Source: Vulcanimicrobiota bacterium (GTDB lineage Bacteria; Vulcanimicrobiota; Vulcanimicrobiia; Vulcanimicrobiales; Vulcanimicrobiaceae). From it: 64,000 bases of DNA. Location of the stretch: the NCBI GenBank assembly GCA_027307235.1, contig DAHUXH010000010.1:16814-80813 (forward strand), read 5' to 3'. A model generated the notes under the pieces. It saw nothing but the letters and a program-made list of their open reading frames with translations, did no database searches and had not been told where the DNA came from. Shown piece after piece: positions 22,704 to 31,863 of the stretch. Positions within the stretch are counted from its first letter, which is position 1, and each line of letters begins with the position of its first letter. The position numbers were made by a program, and so were the translations under genes.

Positions 22704-23377
22704 CGCGCACACTGGTCGCACGCTCGATCGGCGTGCTCATGCTCGGTGCATGCGTCGGCGCAAGCGGTCCGCTCGCTCTCGTGGCTCGCGTGGAACGCGC
22801 CTCGTTTGACGTGCTGGCGCCGGTTGCGACGACCATTGTCGTTCGCAACGACGCCAAGACGCCGATCATCGCGGCCTTTCCCACTACGGATGAATACGAG
22901 ATCGCCGTCCGGCACGGTTCGTCGACGCTGTGGTCGTGGACGGCGTCGCATCCAAGCACGCCGATCGCGCGACATCAGTCCTTCCCGCCCGGGTTGACGA
23001 CGCTGGTCGTTCACGATTGGAACGGACTGCTGGCCGACGGCACGGCCCCTCGCCCCGGCACGTACACGCTGCACGTCGCGTTGATCGACACCCGTTACAA
23101 GCCGAGCGTGGATCTGCCGATTCGCTTTGTTCCGCCATTTCCGATCGACGGTCTCTCGAAGCTCAAAGAAGACGCGGTGGTGACCGTCGCCGGCCACATC
23201 TCCGAAGATCGCACGACGATCACCGACGCCACCGGCAGCGTCTTGCTCTCACGACCGATCGTTCCCAAGAACGACGACGACACCATGGTCGTGCTGGCAG
23301 CGGTCACGCACGCGCGCGACGGATCGATCGTGCTCTACGTGCAGCGTTTTGCCGCCATGTCGACCAGCTCGTCGTAG
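22697..23377 (+). CDS. BsuPI-domain secreted protein
   Basis: Protein of 226 residues with an N-terminal hydrophobic segment (possible lipoprotein signal ending LMLGAC) and a BsuPI-like domain (about 30-140). The family outline is present: VVRNDAKTPIIAAFPTTDEYEIAV, LWSWTAS, then a W-N-G-L turn and PRPGTYTLHV. BsuPI is a B. subtilis inhibitor of an intracellular protease; its relatives elsewhere are mostly uncharacterised. The start overlaps the amidohydrolase stop by 7 bases. The last 43 bases overlap the convergent coaE gene. Confidence 0.72.
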   Translation: MLTRTLVARSIGVLMLGACVGASGPLALVARVERASFDVLAPVATTIVVRNDAKTPIIAAFPTTDEYEIAVRHGSSTLWSWTASHPSTPIARHQSFPPGLTTLVVHDWNGLLADGTAPRPGTYTLHVALIDTRYKPSVDLPIRFVPPFPIDGLSKLKEDAVVTVAGHISEDRTTITDATGSVLLSRPIVPKNDDDTMVVLAAVTHARDGSIVLYVQRFAAMSTSSS

Positions 23378-23934
23378 ACCACTTTCGTCCGCTCTTCGAG
23401 ATGGCGTAGATCGCCATCGTTCTCGATCACGAAGCCGGCGCGGGCGCGCGCCTGCTCCGGTGACATCTGCGCGGCAATGCGAGCGCGAATCTGTTCCTCG
23501 TTCGCGCCGTCGCGCTGCATCACGCGCGCGATACGCTGCTCGTCGGGCGCGACGACGAGGACCGACACGTCGCACAACGCGCCGTACCCGGTCTCGAAGA
23601 GCAAGGGGACGACGTGAACGATGATTTGGCCGGGTTTCGCCCCATGCTCGCGTTCGAGCGCGAGACGCCGAATGTGCGGATGCACGATCGCATTCAATCG
23701 CTCGCGCGCCTTGGGATCGTGAAAAACGACCTCGGCGAGCGCGCCGCGATCGAGCACCTCTCCGCGGACGACCTGCGGCCATGCGCGCACGATCTCCCGC
23801 AGCGCATCACCGCCCGGCGCGACAACCTCGCGCGCCAGTTGGTCGGTGTCGATGATGAACGCACCGAGCCGATCCAAGATGCGCGCAACCTCGCTCTTCC
23901 CGCTTCCGATGCCGCCCGTCAACCCCACTCGCAT
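23335..23934 (-). CDS. coaE: Dephospho-CoA kinase
   Basis: Last step of coenzyme A synthesis, phosphorylating the ribose 3'-OH of dephospho-CoA with ATP. The protein is about 199 residues. The P-loop GLTGGIGSGKS is at residues 4-14, followed by DTDQLAREVV, HPHIRRLALE and VPLLFETGY, all family blocks. I chose ATG 23934, where a methionine directly precedes the P-loop strand; a TTG at 23964 with a GGAGG upstream is an alternative. It lies downstream of a strong terminator, so it may depend on its own promoter or on readthrough from rpsA. Confidence 0.93.
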   Translation of the reverse strand: MRVGLTGGIGSGKSEVARILDRLGAFIIDTDQLAREVVAPGGDALREIVRAWPQVVRGEVLDRGALAEVVFHDPKARERLNAIVHPHIRRLALEREHGAKPGQIIVHVVPLLFETGYGALCDVSVLVVAPDEQRIARVMQRDGANEEQIRARIAAQMSPEQARARAGFVIENDGDLRHLEERTKVVYDELVDMAAKRCT

Positions 23935-23988
23935 GACCTTGCTTTCAACTTTCCTCCACGGCAATGCCTCCGCCGCTTCGCAGATAAA

Positions 23989-24021
23989 CAGAAGAGCGCG
24001 GAGTAACTCCGCGCTCTTCTG
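23989..24021 (-). terminator. Intrinsic terminator after rpsA
   Basis: A perfect inverted repeat (16-base arms CAGAAGAGCGCGGAGT/ACTCCGCGCTCTTCTG) ends on the minus strand in TTTAT, the form of a Rho-independent terminator. It lies 29 bases after the rpsA stop and before coaE. Confidence 0.8.
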
Positions 24022-24049
24022 ACTTTGCAGCTAGGCTGAAGGACGTCGG

Positions 24050-25255
24050 CTATTCGGCGACCGGTTCGGGAACGGCGTCGGGTTCGGGGACGACCGCACT
24101 GACCGCGCTGACCGCGTCGGCGATGGTGCCGACTCCGCCGCTGACTTCCAGGTCGTGGACGAGTTCTTCGATCTCTTCGGGCGGCACGTCGGCGACATGT
24201 TGAATCGATGCCGTGATGCGACGCGTGCTTGAATTGATCGTGAGCAGTGTGACCTCGACGCTTTGGCCGGGGCTGTACTGTGCGCTGCTGTCGAACTCAC
24301 CCTTGGGCACCATCGCGAGGATGCCGGGGAAGATCTCAACCAAGAGATAGTTCGGCGTAACCTTGACGATCTGCGCGGTGAGATGGTTGGCCTCGAACAG
24401 ATCGTGCTCGTGTTCCGTCCATGGATCGGGCAGCGCGTGCTTGAGCGACAAGCTGACCTTCTTCGCTTCGGGGTCGAATTTCATGATCTCGACCTGCACC
24501 ACGTCACCGATCTTCACGACTTCCGACGGATGCTTGATGCGCGCGTACGACAGTTCACTGTTGTGAATCAAGCCGTCTACGCCGCCGAGATCGACGAATG
24601 CACCGAAGTCCGCGAGACGCACGACGACGCCTTCACGAATCTGACCGACTTCGAGCGTTTCGAGCAACTCGTTCTTCTTCGCCTGCAGCTCCTCTTCGAG
24701 GACCTGGCGCTGCGAGAGCACGACGCGATGCCGTTTGTGATCGAGGTCGATGACTTTGAGACGCAGTCTCTGGCCGATCAGTTCGTCGAGATTGCCGACC
24801 GGCTGACGGCGAATCTGTGAGGCCGGCACGAAGCCGCGCATGCCGAGGTCGACGAGAACGCCGCCCTTGACCACTTGCGTGACCGTTGCTTCGATGACTT
24901 CGTCGCGATCGTGGGCTTCGATCACCTTCTCCCACGTCTTGAGCGCGCGCGCGCGGCGCTCCGAGAGGAAGAGCGTGCCGTCGACTTCGTCGATGCGGTG
25001 CACCATCACTTCGATGGTATCGCCGACTTGAACGGCCTTGGGATCGATTGCCAGCGAAAGCTCGCGGAACGGGAGCACGCCTTCGGACTTGCCGCCGACG
25101 TCGACGAGCAGTTCGTCTTTGTCTTTCTGAACGACCACGCCGTTCAGGACCTGGCCTTCGTCGAGAACTTTGAGAGACTCTTCGTACAGCCGTTGTTCGA
25201 GCGCGAGCTGATCTTCTTCTTCGTGCAGCGCAGGCGCTATTTCAGTCGTAGTGAT
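24050..25255 (-). CDS. rpsA: 30S ribosomal protein S1
   Basis: RNA-binding ribosomal protein that helps mRNAs dock. Four S1 (OB-fold) repeats are visible: DELLVDVGGKSEGVLPFREL, GGVLVDLGMRGFVPASQI, GVVVRLADFGAFVDLGGVDG and YLLVEIFPGILAMVPKGEF. Length is about 401 residues if the conserved N-terminal extension is included. The first ordinary start in frame is GTG 25138, but it would cut off the first strand of the first S1 fold (EGQVLNGVVV). In-frame coding continues upstream to ATC 25255, 9 bases after GGTAGG, so I extend to there. No ATG, GTG or TTG lies between. Confidence 0.88.
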   Translation of the reverse strand: MTTTEIAPALHEEEDQLALEQRLYEESLKVLDEGQVLNGVVVQKDKDELLVDVGGKSEGVLPFRELSLAIDPKAVQVGDTIEVMVHRIDEVDGTLFLSERRARALKTWEKVIEAHDRDEVIEATVTQVVKGGVLVDLGMRGFVPASQIRRQPVGNLDELIGQRLRLKVIDLDHKRHRVVLSQRQVLEEELQAKKNELLETLEVGQIREGVVVRLADFGAFVDLGGVDGLIHNSELSYARIKHPSEVVKIGDVVQVEIMKFDPEAKKVSLSLKHALPDPWTEHEHDLFEANHLTAQIVKVTPNYLLVEIFPGILAMVPKGEFDSSAQYSPGQSVEVTLLTINSSTRRITASIQHVADVPPEEIEELVHDLEVSGGVGTIADAVSAVSAVVPEPDAVPEPVAE

Positions 25256-25304
25256 TTTGGATTTCCTACCTTTTCAATTTTTATTTCGCGGCGACGTGTT
25301 CGCA

Positions 25305-26117
25305 TCATCGTTGGCACCCTCGGCACCACCAGGTCCCGCGCTGCGCGATCACCGTTCGCACGATGGCTCGCCCACAGCGAGAGCACGGTTGCCCGAGCCG
25401 ACCGTAGACCGCAAGAACGTTTTGAAATCCGCCTTGCAGGCCTTCGGCATCGACGTAGTCGTCGATACTGCTGCCTCGCATCTCGATCGCGCGTGCTAAC
25501 ACATCGACGATCGCGGCATGCAGACGGCGGATAGCCGGCGTCCCGAGTGCTCCCGCAGGCTTCTCCGGACGAATCCGTGCCTGCCAGAGCGCTTCGCTGG
25601 CATAGATGTTTCCAATGCCGGCGATGCGTCGCTGATCAAGGAGGAAAGCCTTGACCGGCGTCGTCCGCCCGTTGAGCATACCGATTAAGGCTTCCGGTGT
25701 AAAGCCTGCTGAAAGGGGCTCTATCCCGAGATCGGCGTCCCACGTCTCTGCGGCTTCGACCAAACGCATTCTTCCGAACGTGCGAACGTCGGCGAAATGC
25801 AGGCGGTTGCCGTCGTCCAGGGAGAGGCGGATGTGCGTTCCCGGCAACTCCGGTTCACCCGGGGCCTGCACCACCAGACGGCCGGTCATACGCAGACTGG
25901 TGACGAGTGCGCGTCCCGATCCCAGGCGTGCGACCGCATATTTCCCGCGCCGATCGACAGCGGTGAAGACCTCGCCCTGCAGCGCCCGCGCGAAGGCGAT
26001 GCGCGGCGGCGCGATCGCGATCTTCTTCAGATGAATGTCGACATGAGTGATCGTCCGGCCGACGATGGCGGGACGCAAACCACGTACGATGGTTTCGACT
26101 TCAGGCAGTTCCGGCAT
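25305..26117 (-). CDS. mutM: Formamidopyrimidine-DNA glycosylase
   Basis: Removes 8-oxoguanine and other oxidised purines from DNA and cuts the abasic strand. The 270-residue protein starts with the catalytic PELPEVE (Pro2 nucleophile, Glu3). It has the H2TH region (RRIAGIGNIYASEALWQARI, about 165-184) and ends with the zinc finger CSRCGRAIVR...WWCRGCQR (four Cys). Length is typical. It is 49 bases before the extended rpsA and 24 bases after the DUF192 gene, in one minus-strand run. Confidence 0.95.
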   Translation of the reverse strand: MPELPEVETIVRGLRPAIVGRTITHVDIHLKKIAIAPPRIAFARALQGEVFTAVDRRGKYAVARLGSGRALVTSLRMTGRLVVQAPGEPELPGTHIRLSLDDGNRLHFADVRTFGRMRLVEAAETWDADLGIEPLSAGFTPEALIGMLNGRTTPVKAFLLDQRRIAGIGNIYASEALWQARIRPEKPAGALGTPAIRRLHAAIVDVLARAIEMRGSSIDDYVDAEGLQGGFQNVLAVYGRLGQPCSRCGRAIVRTVIAQRGTWWCRGCQR

Positions 26118-26141
26118 CGCTGCGCTGGGATCAGGCGGGTG

Positions 26142-26648
26142 CTAGTGCGCCGCGATGCCGAACGCGGGAACGTCCGGCAGGCGCGTTCCGACCGTAATAC
26201 CGTCGGCGGCGGCTTCGCCGGCGTTGAGCTCGATCACGAATTTGGCCCGACCTTGCTCGTTGGGAATCTTGTCGTCGGGCAAGCCGGGCGGCACGGTCTT
26301 CACCCAGGCGAACACCGTTCGAACGGTACCGTCGGCGGCGATGAAGATCATGTCGAGCGGAATGAGTGTGTCCTTCATCCAGAACGCGACCGGCGCATCG
26401 CTCTTGAACGCGAAGATCATGCCGGAGTGCGCGGCCAACACCGTGCGGTTCATCAGCCCTTGCGCGCGCTCGTCGTCGGTGCGCGCGACCTCAAGGGTGA
26501 GGGTCGCTTTCGGAGCCCGGACCGTGACCGGCACCTTTGTCAGCGGCGAAGGCGTCGACGGCAGTGACGTCGTCTGCGCGCCCGCCGTCGCCGTCGCGCA
26601 CGCCACGGCGAGGCCCAACGCCAGTGCACGCAATCTAGTTTTCGTCAT
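26142..26648 (-). CDS. Secreted DUF192 protein
   Basis: Small extracytoplasmic protein of 168 residues with a signal peptide (ending near AGAQ) and one DUF192 domain: VARTDDERAQGLMNR, GMIFAFKSDAPVAFWMKDT and the PLDMIFIAADG strand are diagnostic. The fold is known but the function is not. ATG 26648 lies inside the last codons of polA. Alternative starts at 26660 and 26663 would lengthen the N-terminus by four or five residues. Confidence 0.82.
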   Translation of the reverse strand: MTKTRLRALALGLAVACATATAGAQTTSLPSTPSPLTKVPVTVRAPKATLTLEVARTDDERAQGLMNRTVLAAHSGMIFAFKSDAPVAFWMKDTLIPLDMIFIAADGTVRTVFAWVKTVPPGLPDDKIPNEQGRAKFVIELNAGEAAADGITVGTRLPDVPAFGIAAH

Positions 26649-29271
26649 ACGGCTGTGCATCATACCAGTTCTTTCCTACCTCCACGTTGACGGCCAGCGG
26701 CACCGACAGGTCCAACGCATGTTCCATCAACGAGCGCACGCGCGCTGCCGTCGCCTTCAATTCGGCGCGCGGCACTTCAAAAATCAGTTCGTCGTGTATC
26801 TGCAAGAGCATGCGCGCATGCAAACCTTCGGCGCTGAACGCACGGTCGATGTTCACCATCGCGAGCTTCATCAGATCGGCGGCACTGCCTTGCAGCGGCG
26901 CATTGGTGGCTTCGCGCTCCGCCGCCGAGCGCAGCATGTAGTTGGTCGACGTCAGCGCGGGCATGTACCGGCGTCTTCCAAGAATGGTGGTGACATAGCC
27001 ATCGCGGCGTGCCGCCTCCAACGTACGCTCGATGAACGCGCGCACCGAAGGAAAGCGCGCGAAGTACGCATCCGAGATCGCCTTGGCCTGCGCACGCGGA
27101 ATCTCCAGACGCTGCGCGAGTCCGAAGTCGGACATACCGTAGAGCAGACCGAAGTTCACGGCTTTGGCCATCCGCCGTTGATTTGCGTCGGCGTGACCGT
27201 CGCCGGGAACGTTGAAGATCTGTCGCGCGGTGAAATCGTGAATGTCTTGGCCTTCGTGAAACGCGCGGCGCATCGCCTCGTCGCCGGAGAGATGTGCCAT
27301 CAAGCGCAATTCGATTTGACTGTAGTCGGCTGTGAGCAGCACCGTGTCGTCGCCGGGAGCGACGAACGCCTTGCGAATGCGGCGGCCGAGTTCGGTGCGG
27401 ATAGGAATGTTCTGCAGATTGGGATTGGTCGACGACAACCGTCCGGTCGCCGTGCTGGTTTGGTTGAACACCGTATGCAGACGCCCGTTGTGATCGATCA
27501 ACGTCGGCAGCACGTCAACGTAGGTGTTCTTCAGCTTCGTCGCTTCTCGCCATTCGAGCACGAGCGCGCAGATCGGGTACTCGCTCGCGAGCGGCTGCAG
27601 CACTTCCGATCCGGTCGCCCAGCCGGTCTTCGTTTTCTTCCCGCTCGGAATCTGCAATGTGGTGAACAGAATGTTGCCCAACTGCTGCGGCGATCCGATG
27701 TTGAAGGTCTCGCCGGCAAAATCGTAGATGCGTTGCTGCACGCGCTCGATAGAGGCGTCGAATTCCTTGGAGAGCACGTGCAGTTCGGTCGGATCGACGG
27801 CAACACCGATGGTCTCCATCTTCGCGAGCACGGTCGCGAGCGGAAGCTCGATGTCTTCGTACAGCCGCACTTGATCGCGCCGCGCGAGTTCAACGCGGGC
27901 GGCCTCGGCGATCTGCCAGGCCGCATCGGCGATCGCAGCCGCATCGTCGGGAAGCGAACGCAGCAAGAATTCGCTCGCGGCGTCGGCGCACTCGGCAAAC
28001 GAACGCGACGGGTTGAGCAGGTGCGCCGCGATCATCGCGTCGTCGGTAAACGCGGGCACGCGAATCTGTGCGTGCTCCAATGCGTGCGCGACCGACTTCG
28101 CATCGTAGGCAACGATGCGCCGCGCGCCCGCGATCGCGGAACGCAGTGCCGCGGCGACATTCGTGTCCGCGAGGGCGCTCGTGAGAAACGACATGCCGGT
28201 TCCGGCTTTGCCGGTCAGTGACATCGCGTCGCCTGCGAGTCCGAGCGCGATCTCGGATGAGCCGAGCTCTCGAATACGCTGCGCGAGACGCGCGAACTCC
28301 GGCGGATCGACGATCGCCACGTATGATTCGTAGCTGCCTTCCAATCGCGCGGCGTTCGCGAACAGCGGCATCTCGGCCGGTGGTGAGAGTTTCGCGAGCA
28401 TGGTCTTGAACTCAAGCTCGCTGTAGAGCCGCCATAAGTCGTCGTTGGACGCCGTGCGGTACTGCGCTTGCTCCCAGTCGATCTCGATGCGCAGCGAACG
28501 GTTGGCGATCGAGACGTCGCGGCAGCGGCGCGCTTGATCCGCGTACTGCTCGATCAGCCGTTGCAGCTTGTCGCTGCCGGCCAGGCTCGGCTGCGCGATC
28601 AAGGCGTCGAGCGATCCGGCCGACTTCATCAGTTTGATTGCGGTCTTCTCACCGATGCCGGGAATGCCGGGAAGGTTATCCGACGGATCGCCTTTGAGAC
28701 CGCGGTAGTCGGGAAGCTGCGCGGGATCGAGTTCAAAACGCTCGCGCACGGCGTGCGCATCGTAGCGCACCATATCGGTGATGCCGCGCCGCTGCGCGAG
28801 CACCATCGTATGTTCGTCGACGATCTGCAACAAATCGAGATCGCCGGTCACGACGATCGTCTCGGCGCGCTCGCGTTCGGCTTGTGCCGCCAGTGTGGCG
28901 ATCACGTCGTCGGCCTCTTGCCCGTCCATCTCGGCGATCGGAATGCGATTGGCCTGCAGCACTTTGCGCACGAGCCCGAACTGGCTGCGCAGGTCGTCGG
29001 GCATCGTCTCTCGCTGCGCCTTGTATTCCGGAACGAGCGCAACGCGCTCGGCGGGTTTGCCTTTGTCGAATACCGCGATCACGTGCGTCGGCTTCTCGTC
29101 GGCGATGATGCGATTGAGCATCATCGTGAAACCGTAGGCGGCGTTGATCGGAATACCGCCGGTCGTGGTGAGCGGCGGCAATGCGAAAAACGCGCGATAC
29201 ACGAGCCCATAGGTGTCGAGCAGCATCAGCCGCGCGCCCGCGTGCGCGGTGGTCTTCGCCGGCGTCGTCAT
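26635..29271 (-). CDS. polA: DNA polymerase I
   Basis: Replaces RNA primers and fills repair gaps. The 878-residue protein has a 5'-3' nuclease domain (about 12-290; MLLDTYGLVYRAFFALPP, GDPSDNLPGIPGIGEKTA), a 3'-5' exonuclease-like domain (about 300-480), and the polymerase domain (about 490-878; RLSSTNPNLQNIPIRTELG, TADYSQIELRLMAHLS, KAVNFGLLYGMSDFGL, QIHDELIFEVP). The proofreading domain lacks the DxE metal ligands and reads SEIALGLAGD, so it is probably inactive as in Taq polymerase. The ATG overlaps the macroglobulin-like gene stop. Confidence 0.95.
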   Translation of the reverse strand: MTTPAKTTAHAGARLMLLDTYGLVYRAFFALPPLTTTGGIPINAAYGFTMMLNRIIADEKPTHVIAVFDKGKPAERVALVPEYKAQRETMPDDLRSQFGLVRKVLQANRIPIAEMDGQEADDVIATLAAQAERERAETIVVTGDLDLLQIVDEHTMVLAQRRGITDMVRYDAHAVRERFELDPAQLPDYRGLKGDPSDNLPGIPGIGEKTAIKLMKSAGSLDALIAQPSLAGSDKLQRLIEQYADQARRCRDVSIANRSLRIEIDWEQAQYRTASNDDLWRLYSELEFKTMLAKLSPPAEMPLFANAARLEGSYESYVAIVDPPEFARLAQRIRELGSSEIALGLAGDAMSLTGKAGTGMSFLTSALADTNVAAALRSAIAGARRIVAYDAKSVAHALEHAQIRVPAFTDDAMIAAHLLNPSRSFAECADAASEFLLRSLPDDAAAIADAAWQIAEAARVELARRDQVRLYEDIELPLATVLAKMETIGVAVDPTELHVLSKEFDASIERVQQRIYDFAGETFNIGSPQQLGNILFTTLQIPSGKKTKTGWATGSEVLQPLASEYPICALVLEWREATKLKNTYVDVLPTLIDHNGRLHTVFNQTSTATGRLSSTNPNLQNIPIRTELGRRIRKAFVAPGDDTVLLTADYSQIELRLMAHLSGDEAMRRAFHEGQDIHDFTARQIFNVPGDGHADANQRRMAKAVNFGLLYGMSDFGLAQRLEIPRAQAKAISDAYFARFPSVRAFIERTLEAARRDGYVTTILGRRRYMPALTSTNYMLRSAAEREATNAPLQGSAADLMKLAMVNIDRAFSAEGLHARMLLQIHDELIFEVPRAELKATAARVRSLMEHALDLSVPLAVNVEVGKNWYDAQPYDEN

Positions 29272-31634
29272 TGTACGACGACGTTTTCGGTTGCGGCCGC
29301 GACTTGCCCGTCGGTTCCCAAGAACAAGACGGAGAGCACGTATCGCCCGGGTTCGTGCGGCATCGTCAGCGCCAGGGACGCGGCGGCGGGCGCGACGCTC
29401 CAGGCGATGGTCTGCGAGGCGGCTTGCGCGAGTACCGCCCCGGCCGGTTCCGAACGGCGTTCGAAACCGATCACTTGCGCGTGCTGACCGGTGGAGTCTA
29501 CCCAGGGATGGTAGGTGACCCCCGCCGGAGCGCTGCTCTGGGTGGTCGTGGCGCCGATGGCGAGCAGGTCCGCCAGGTCGTCAAATCGCGCCGAGCCCGA
29601 CGGATCGCCACGGCTCAGGCGCACGACAAGCGTGCCTTGTCCGGCGCCATGAACCGGAATCGCCGCCTGCGCGCCCGGCGCATAGGACGGAGCGAGGTCG
29701 AGCGAGAGTGCGGCGGGCCGGCCCGGCGCGCGCAGCAGCACCGGCACGTCGTTCCACTCGAGCGACCCGTCGCGCACGAACGCCGCCCCGACGGCGAGCG
29801 CCCCGGTCGCGTCGGTGGCGTGCAATGTCCCGGTTGCCCGCCCCTGGGACGCCGGGGCAAGCAGCGTCTGCGCACCCATGGCGCCTTCGAAACTGAGGAG
29901 TGCGTCGCCGTCCGCGCCATCGAGGTGCGCTGCGACGTTGATGGCATCGCCCACCGAGTACCCCGCACGGTCGAGCGCGATGCGCACGTCGCCGCTAGCG
30001 TCGCTCATATCTGAACCACTCGCCTGCTGGTCCACCTGCACGGCACGCGCGTCCATCGCCGTCGCGCCGCCGTCCGTCAAGGTTGCGGTGAGCAGATTTG
30101 TTCCGAGCGGAGCGCTCGAGAACGTTCCGCGCGCATGGCCCTCGGCATCGAGCGTGACCGATTGCTGCTGCGCGTCGCTGCCGTGCTGTAACGCGACGGT
30201 CACGGTCGCGTTACGCACCGGCGCGCCGCCGGCAACCATGGTGGCAAACACATCGAAGGCGATCGGCGTACCGAGCGTTTGTTCGGCGCGATCGACCTCC
30301 AAGCGCACCGTCGCCGGCGCAGTGGGCACGATGATGCGCGTCACCGCGCTCGCGCCCGCCGATTCCATGGTGACGCCGTAGGTCGAGGCTAATCCATCGG
30401 TCGGATGCGGAATCGCGATGACGGCGCGTCCGGCCGCATCGGTCGTCACCGTCCGGTCGAGCCACGGAGTCGTTGCCCACAGCGTCTCACCCTCGCGAAC
30501 GCCGAGGTAGACGTGCGGCGAACGAATCACCGCGACATGCACCGGCGCGCCGGCCACCGGCGCGCCGTTTCGCAGCGCGCGAATGTCGACGGGAACATCC
30601 TTGGCGGGATCGCAGCGTCCGTTGCACGCGGCATTGGCGTCGAGCGAGAGTCCGCCGGCGTTGGCATCGACATGCAGCGTTGCGCCGCCGACTCCGTCGG
30701 AGGTCTGCGCGAGCACGACGTAATCGCCTGCAGGCGCGCTCGCCGGAATCGTCATGTCGAGTGAGAACGCGCCCGCGGCGTCGAGCGTCGCGTTCTCATG
30801 TACTGCCTCGGTTGCGCCGCTGCGCACGTCGATGCTGACGGCACCGCGCGCCGGCCGCAGAACGTCGCCGTTACGCGAACGTGCGAAGCCGACGACGTGC
30901 AGTGTCTCGCCCGCATGCGCGACCGCCGAGCTGACGCGCACACCCACAATGGTCGGCGGCAGCGGCACTTGCGGCAGCAGCGAGAGAAACGCCACACTTT
31001 CGCCCCAAGAAGCGAGCGCAAAGAGCGGGCGCGGCTTCGTCGTCCATGTCACGATGCCGCGCGCGTCGGTGTAGCGCACGACGAAGCTGCGATTCACGAC
31101 GAACTGCACGCGCATGTGCGATAGCGGACGGCCGGTTCCCAAATCCGCACCGTACAACAACACGTCGGCGGGTGTTTCCTTGGAGAGCAATCCGATGCGC
31201 GTGCGGTTGATCCACACTTGCTCGCCGACGTTTCCGCGCCGGGCCTCGACGACGAAGAAGCCCTGACGATTGCCGAGCGGCACCTTCACGTCGCTGGATT
31301 GAAATTGGTAGCCGCCCGGCGGCGTGAACGCCCACGTCGCCACCGCTCGCAAGCTGCGCGTGTCGATCGCACGCGGCCGTGCATTCGAACCGGCGGTCAG
31401 AACGTCGCCTGGATCGACCTGATACGCCGCGAACGCGACCGGCGCGCTCGAATAAGTGTCTAGCCGCACCGTTGCCGGCTTCCACGGCACGTTCGAGTCC
31501 TGCGCAAAAAGCGCGAAGTACGCGTCGAGCTTATGAAGGTCGACGATCTGGCGCCCCGCGTCCGCAGGGAGCGCGCTCGAAAGACAGACGAGCGCCGCTA
31601 CGACGGCAGCGAACGAACGGAACCGAACCGGCAT
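29268..31634 (-). CDS. Secreted macroglobulin-like protein (MG-domain, no thioester)
   Basis: Large secreted protein of about 788 residues with a signal peptide (FAAVVAALVCLSSALPADAG). The region after it reads like MG1-MG4 domains of bacterial alpha-2-macroglobulins: WINRTRIGLLSKETPADVLLYGADLGTGRPLSH, then Ig-like repeats with GSDAQQQSVTLDAEGHARGTF-type strands. I see no CxEQ thioester and no terpenoid-cyclase domain, so it may be a shortened or divergent relative that cannot trap proteases covalently. I start at ATG 31634; the longer frame upstream lacks a signal. The stop overlaps the polA start (ATGA). Confidence 0.55.
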   Translation of the reverse strand: MPVRFRSFAAVVAALVCLSSALPADAGRQIVDLHKLDAYFALFAQDSNVPWKPATVRLDTYSSAPVAFAAYQVDPGDVLTAGSNARPRAIDTRSLRAVATWAFTPPGGYQFQSSDVKVPLGNRQGFFVVEARRGNVGEQVWINRTRIGLLSKETPADVLLYGADLGTGRPLSHMRVQFVVNRSFVVRYTDARGIVTWTTKPRPLFALASWGESVAFLSLLPQVPLPPTIVGVRVSSAVAHAGETLHVVGFARSRNGDVLRPARGAVSIDVRSGATEAVHENATLDAAGAFSLDMTIPASAPAGDYVVLAQTSDGVGGATLHVDANAGGLSLDANAACNGRCDPAKDVPVDIRALRNGAPVAGAPVHVAVIRSPHVYLGVREGETLWATTPWLDRTVTTDAAGRAVIAIPHPTDGLASTYGVTMESAGASAVTRIIVPTAPATVRLEVDRAEQTLGTPIAFDVFATMVAGGAPVRNATVTVALQHGSDAQQQSVTLDAEGHARGTFSSAPLGTNLLTATLTDGGATAMDARAVQVDQQASGSDMSDASGDVRIALDRAGYSVGDAINVAAHLDGADGDALLSFEGAMGAQTLLAPASQGRATGTLHATDATGALAVGAAFVRDGSLEWNDVPVLLRAPGRPAALSLDLAPSYAPGAQAAIPVHGAGQGTLVVRLSRGDPSGSARFDDLADLLAIGATTTQSSAPAGVTYHPWVDSTGQHAQVIGFERRSEPAGAVLAQAASQTIAWSVAPAAASLALTMPHEPGRYVLSVLFLGTDGQVAAATENVVVQ

Positions 31635-31688
31635 GACGCGCAACGGCTTCGGGGAGGTCGCGAAGCCCACCTCGCATAAAGCGCCGGG

Positions 31689-31856
31689 GTGGATCCATCT
31701 TCGCAAGACGGGAACTCCACGTCCACCACCTGCCGTTCCTGCGGCAGTGAACGACGGGAACCAACCGTGCAGCAGTTGCGCGAACGCGGACACTTCCAGG
31801 TGATCGTCGCGTGCGCGTCGTGCGGACATGCCTTCGCGGTCTTCTCGCGCAATTGA
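31689..31856 (+). CDS. Small zinc-ribbon protein
   Basis: Short frame of 55 residues from GTG 31689, after an in-frame TAA at 31677. It contains two CxxC knuckles, TTCRSCGSERRE and VACASCGHAFAVF, separated by about 25 residues, the spacing of a zinc ribbon. It ends 7 bases before the next gene's ATG, in the same direction, so it may lead that operon. Its ribosome site is weak. The divergent macroglobulin-like gene begins 55 bases upstream. Real expression is plausible but not certain. Confidence 0.5.
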   Translation: MDPSSQDGNSTSTTCRSCGSERREPTVQQLRERGHFQVIVACASCGHAFAVFSRN

Positions 31857-31863
31857 GGTGAAG

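Noticed and set aside
23335..23377. A frameshift at the end of coaE/BsuPI
   Set aside because: Both genes keep complete domains; it is a simple convergent overlap of 43 bases.
26155..28221. A 688-residue open frame on the plus strand
   Set aside because: It is antisense to DUF192 and polA, whose motifs are clear. High-GC third positions keep the opposite frame open; the translation is Arg/Val/His-rich with no domain.
28468..29487. A 339-residue plus-strand frame
   Set aside because: Antisense to the N-terminal part of polA, with shadow-like composition and no domain.
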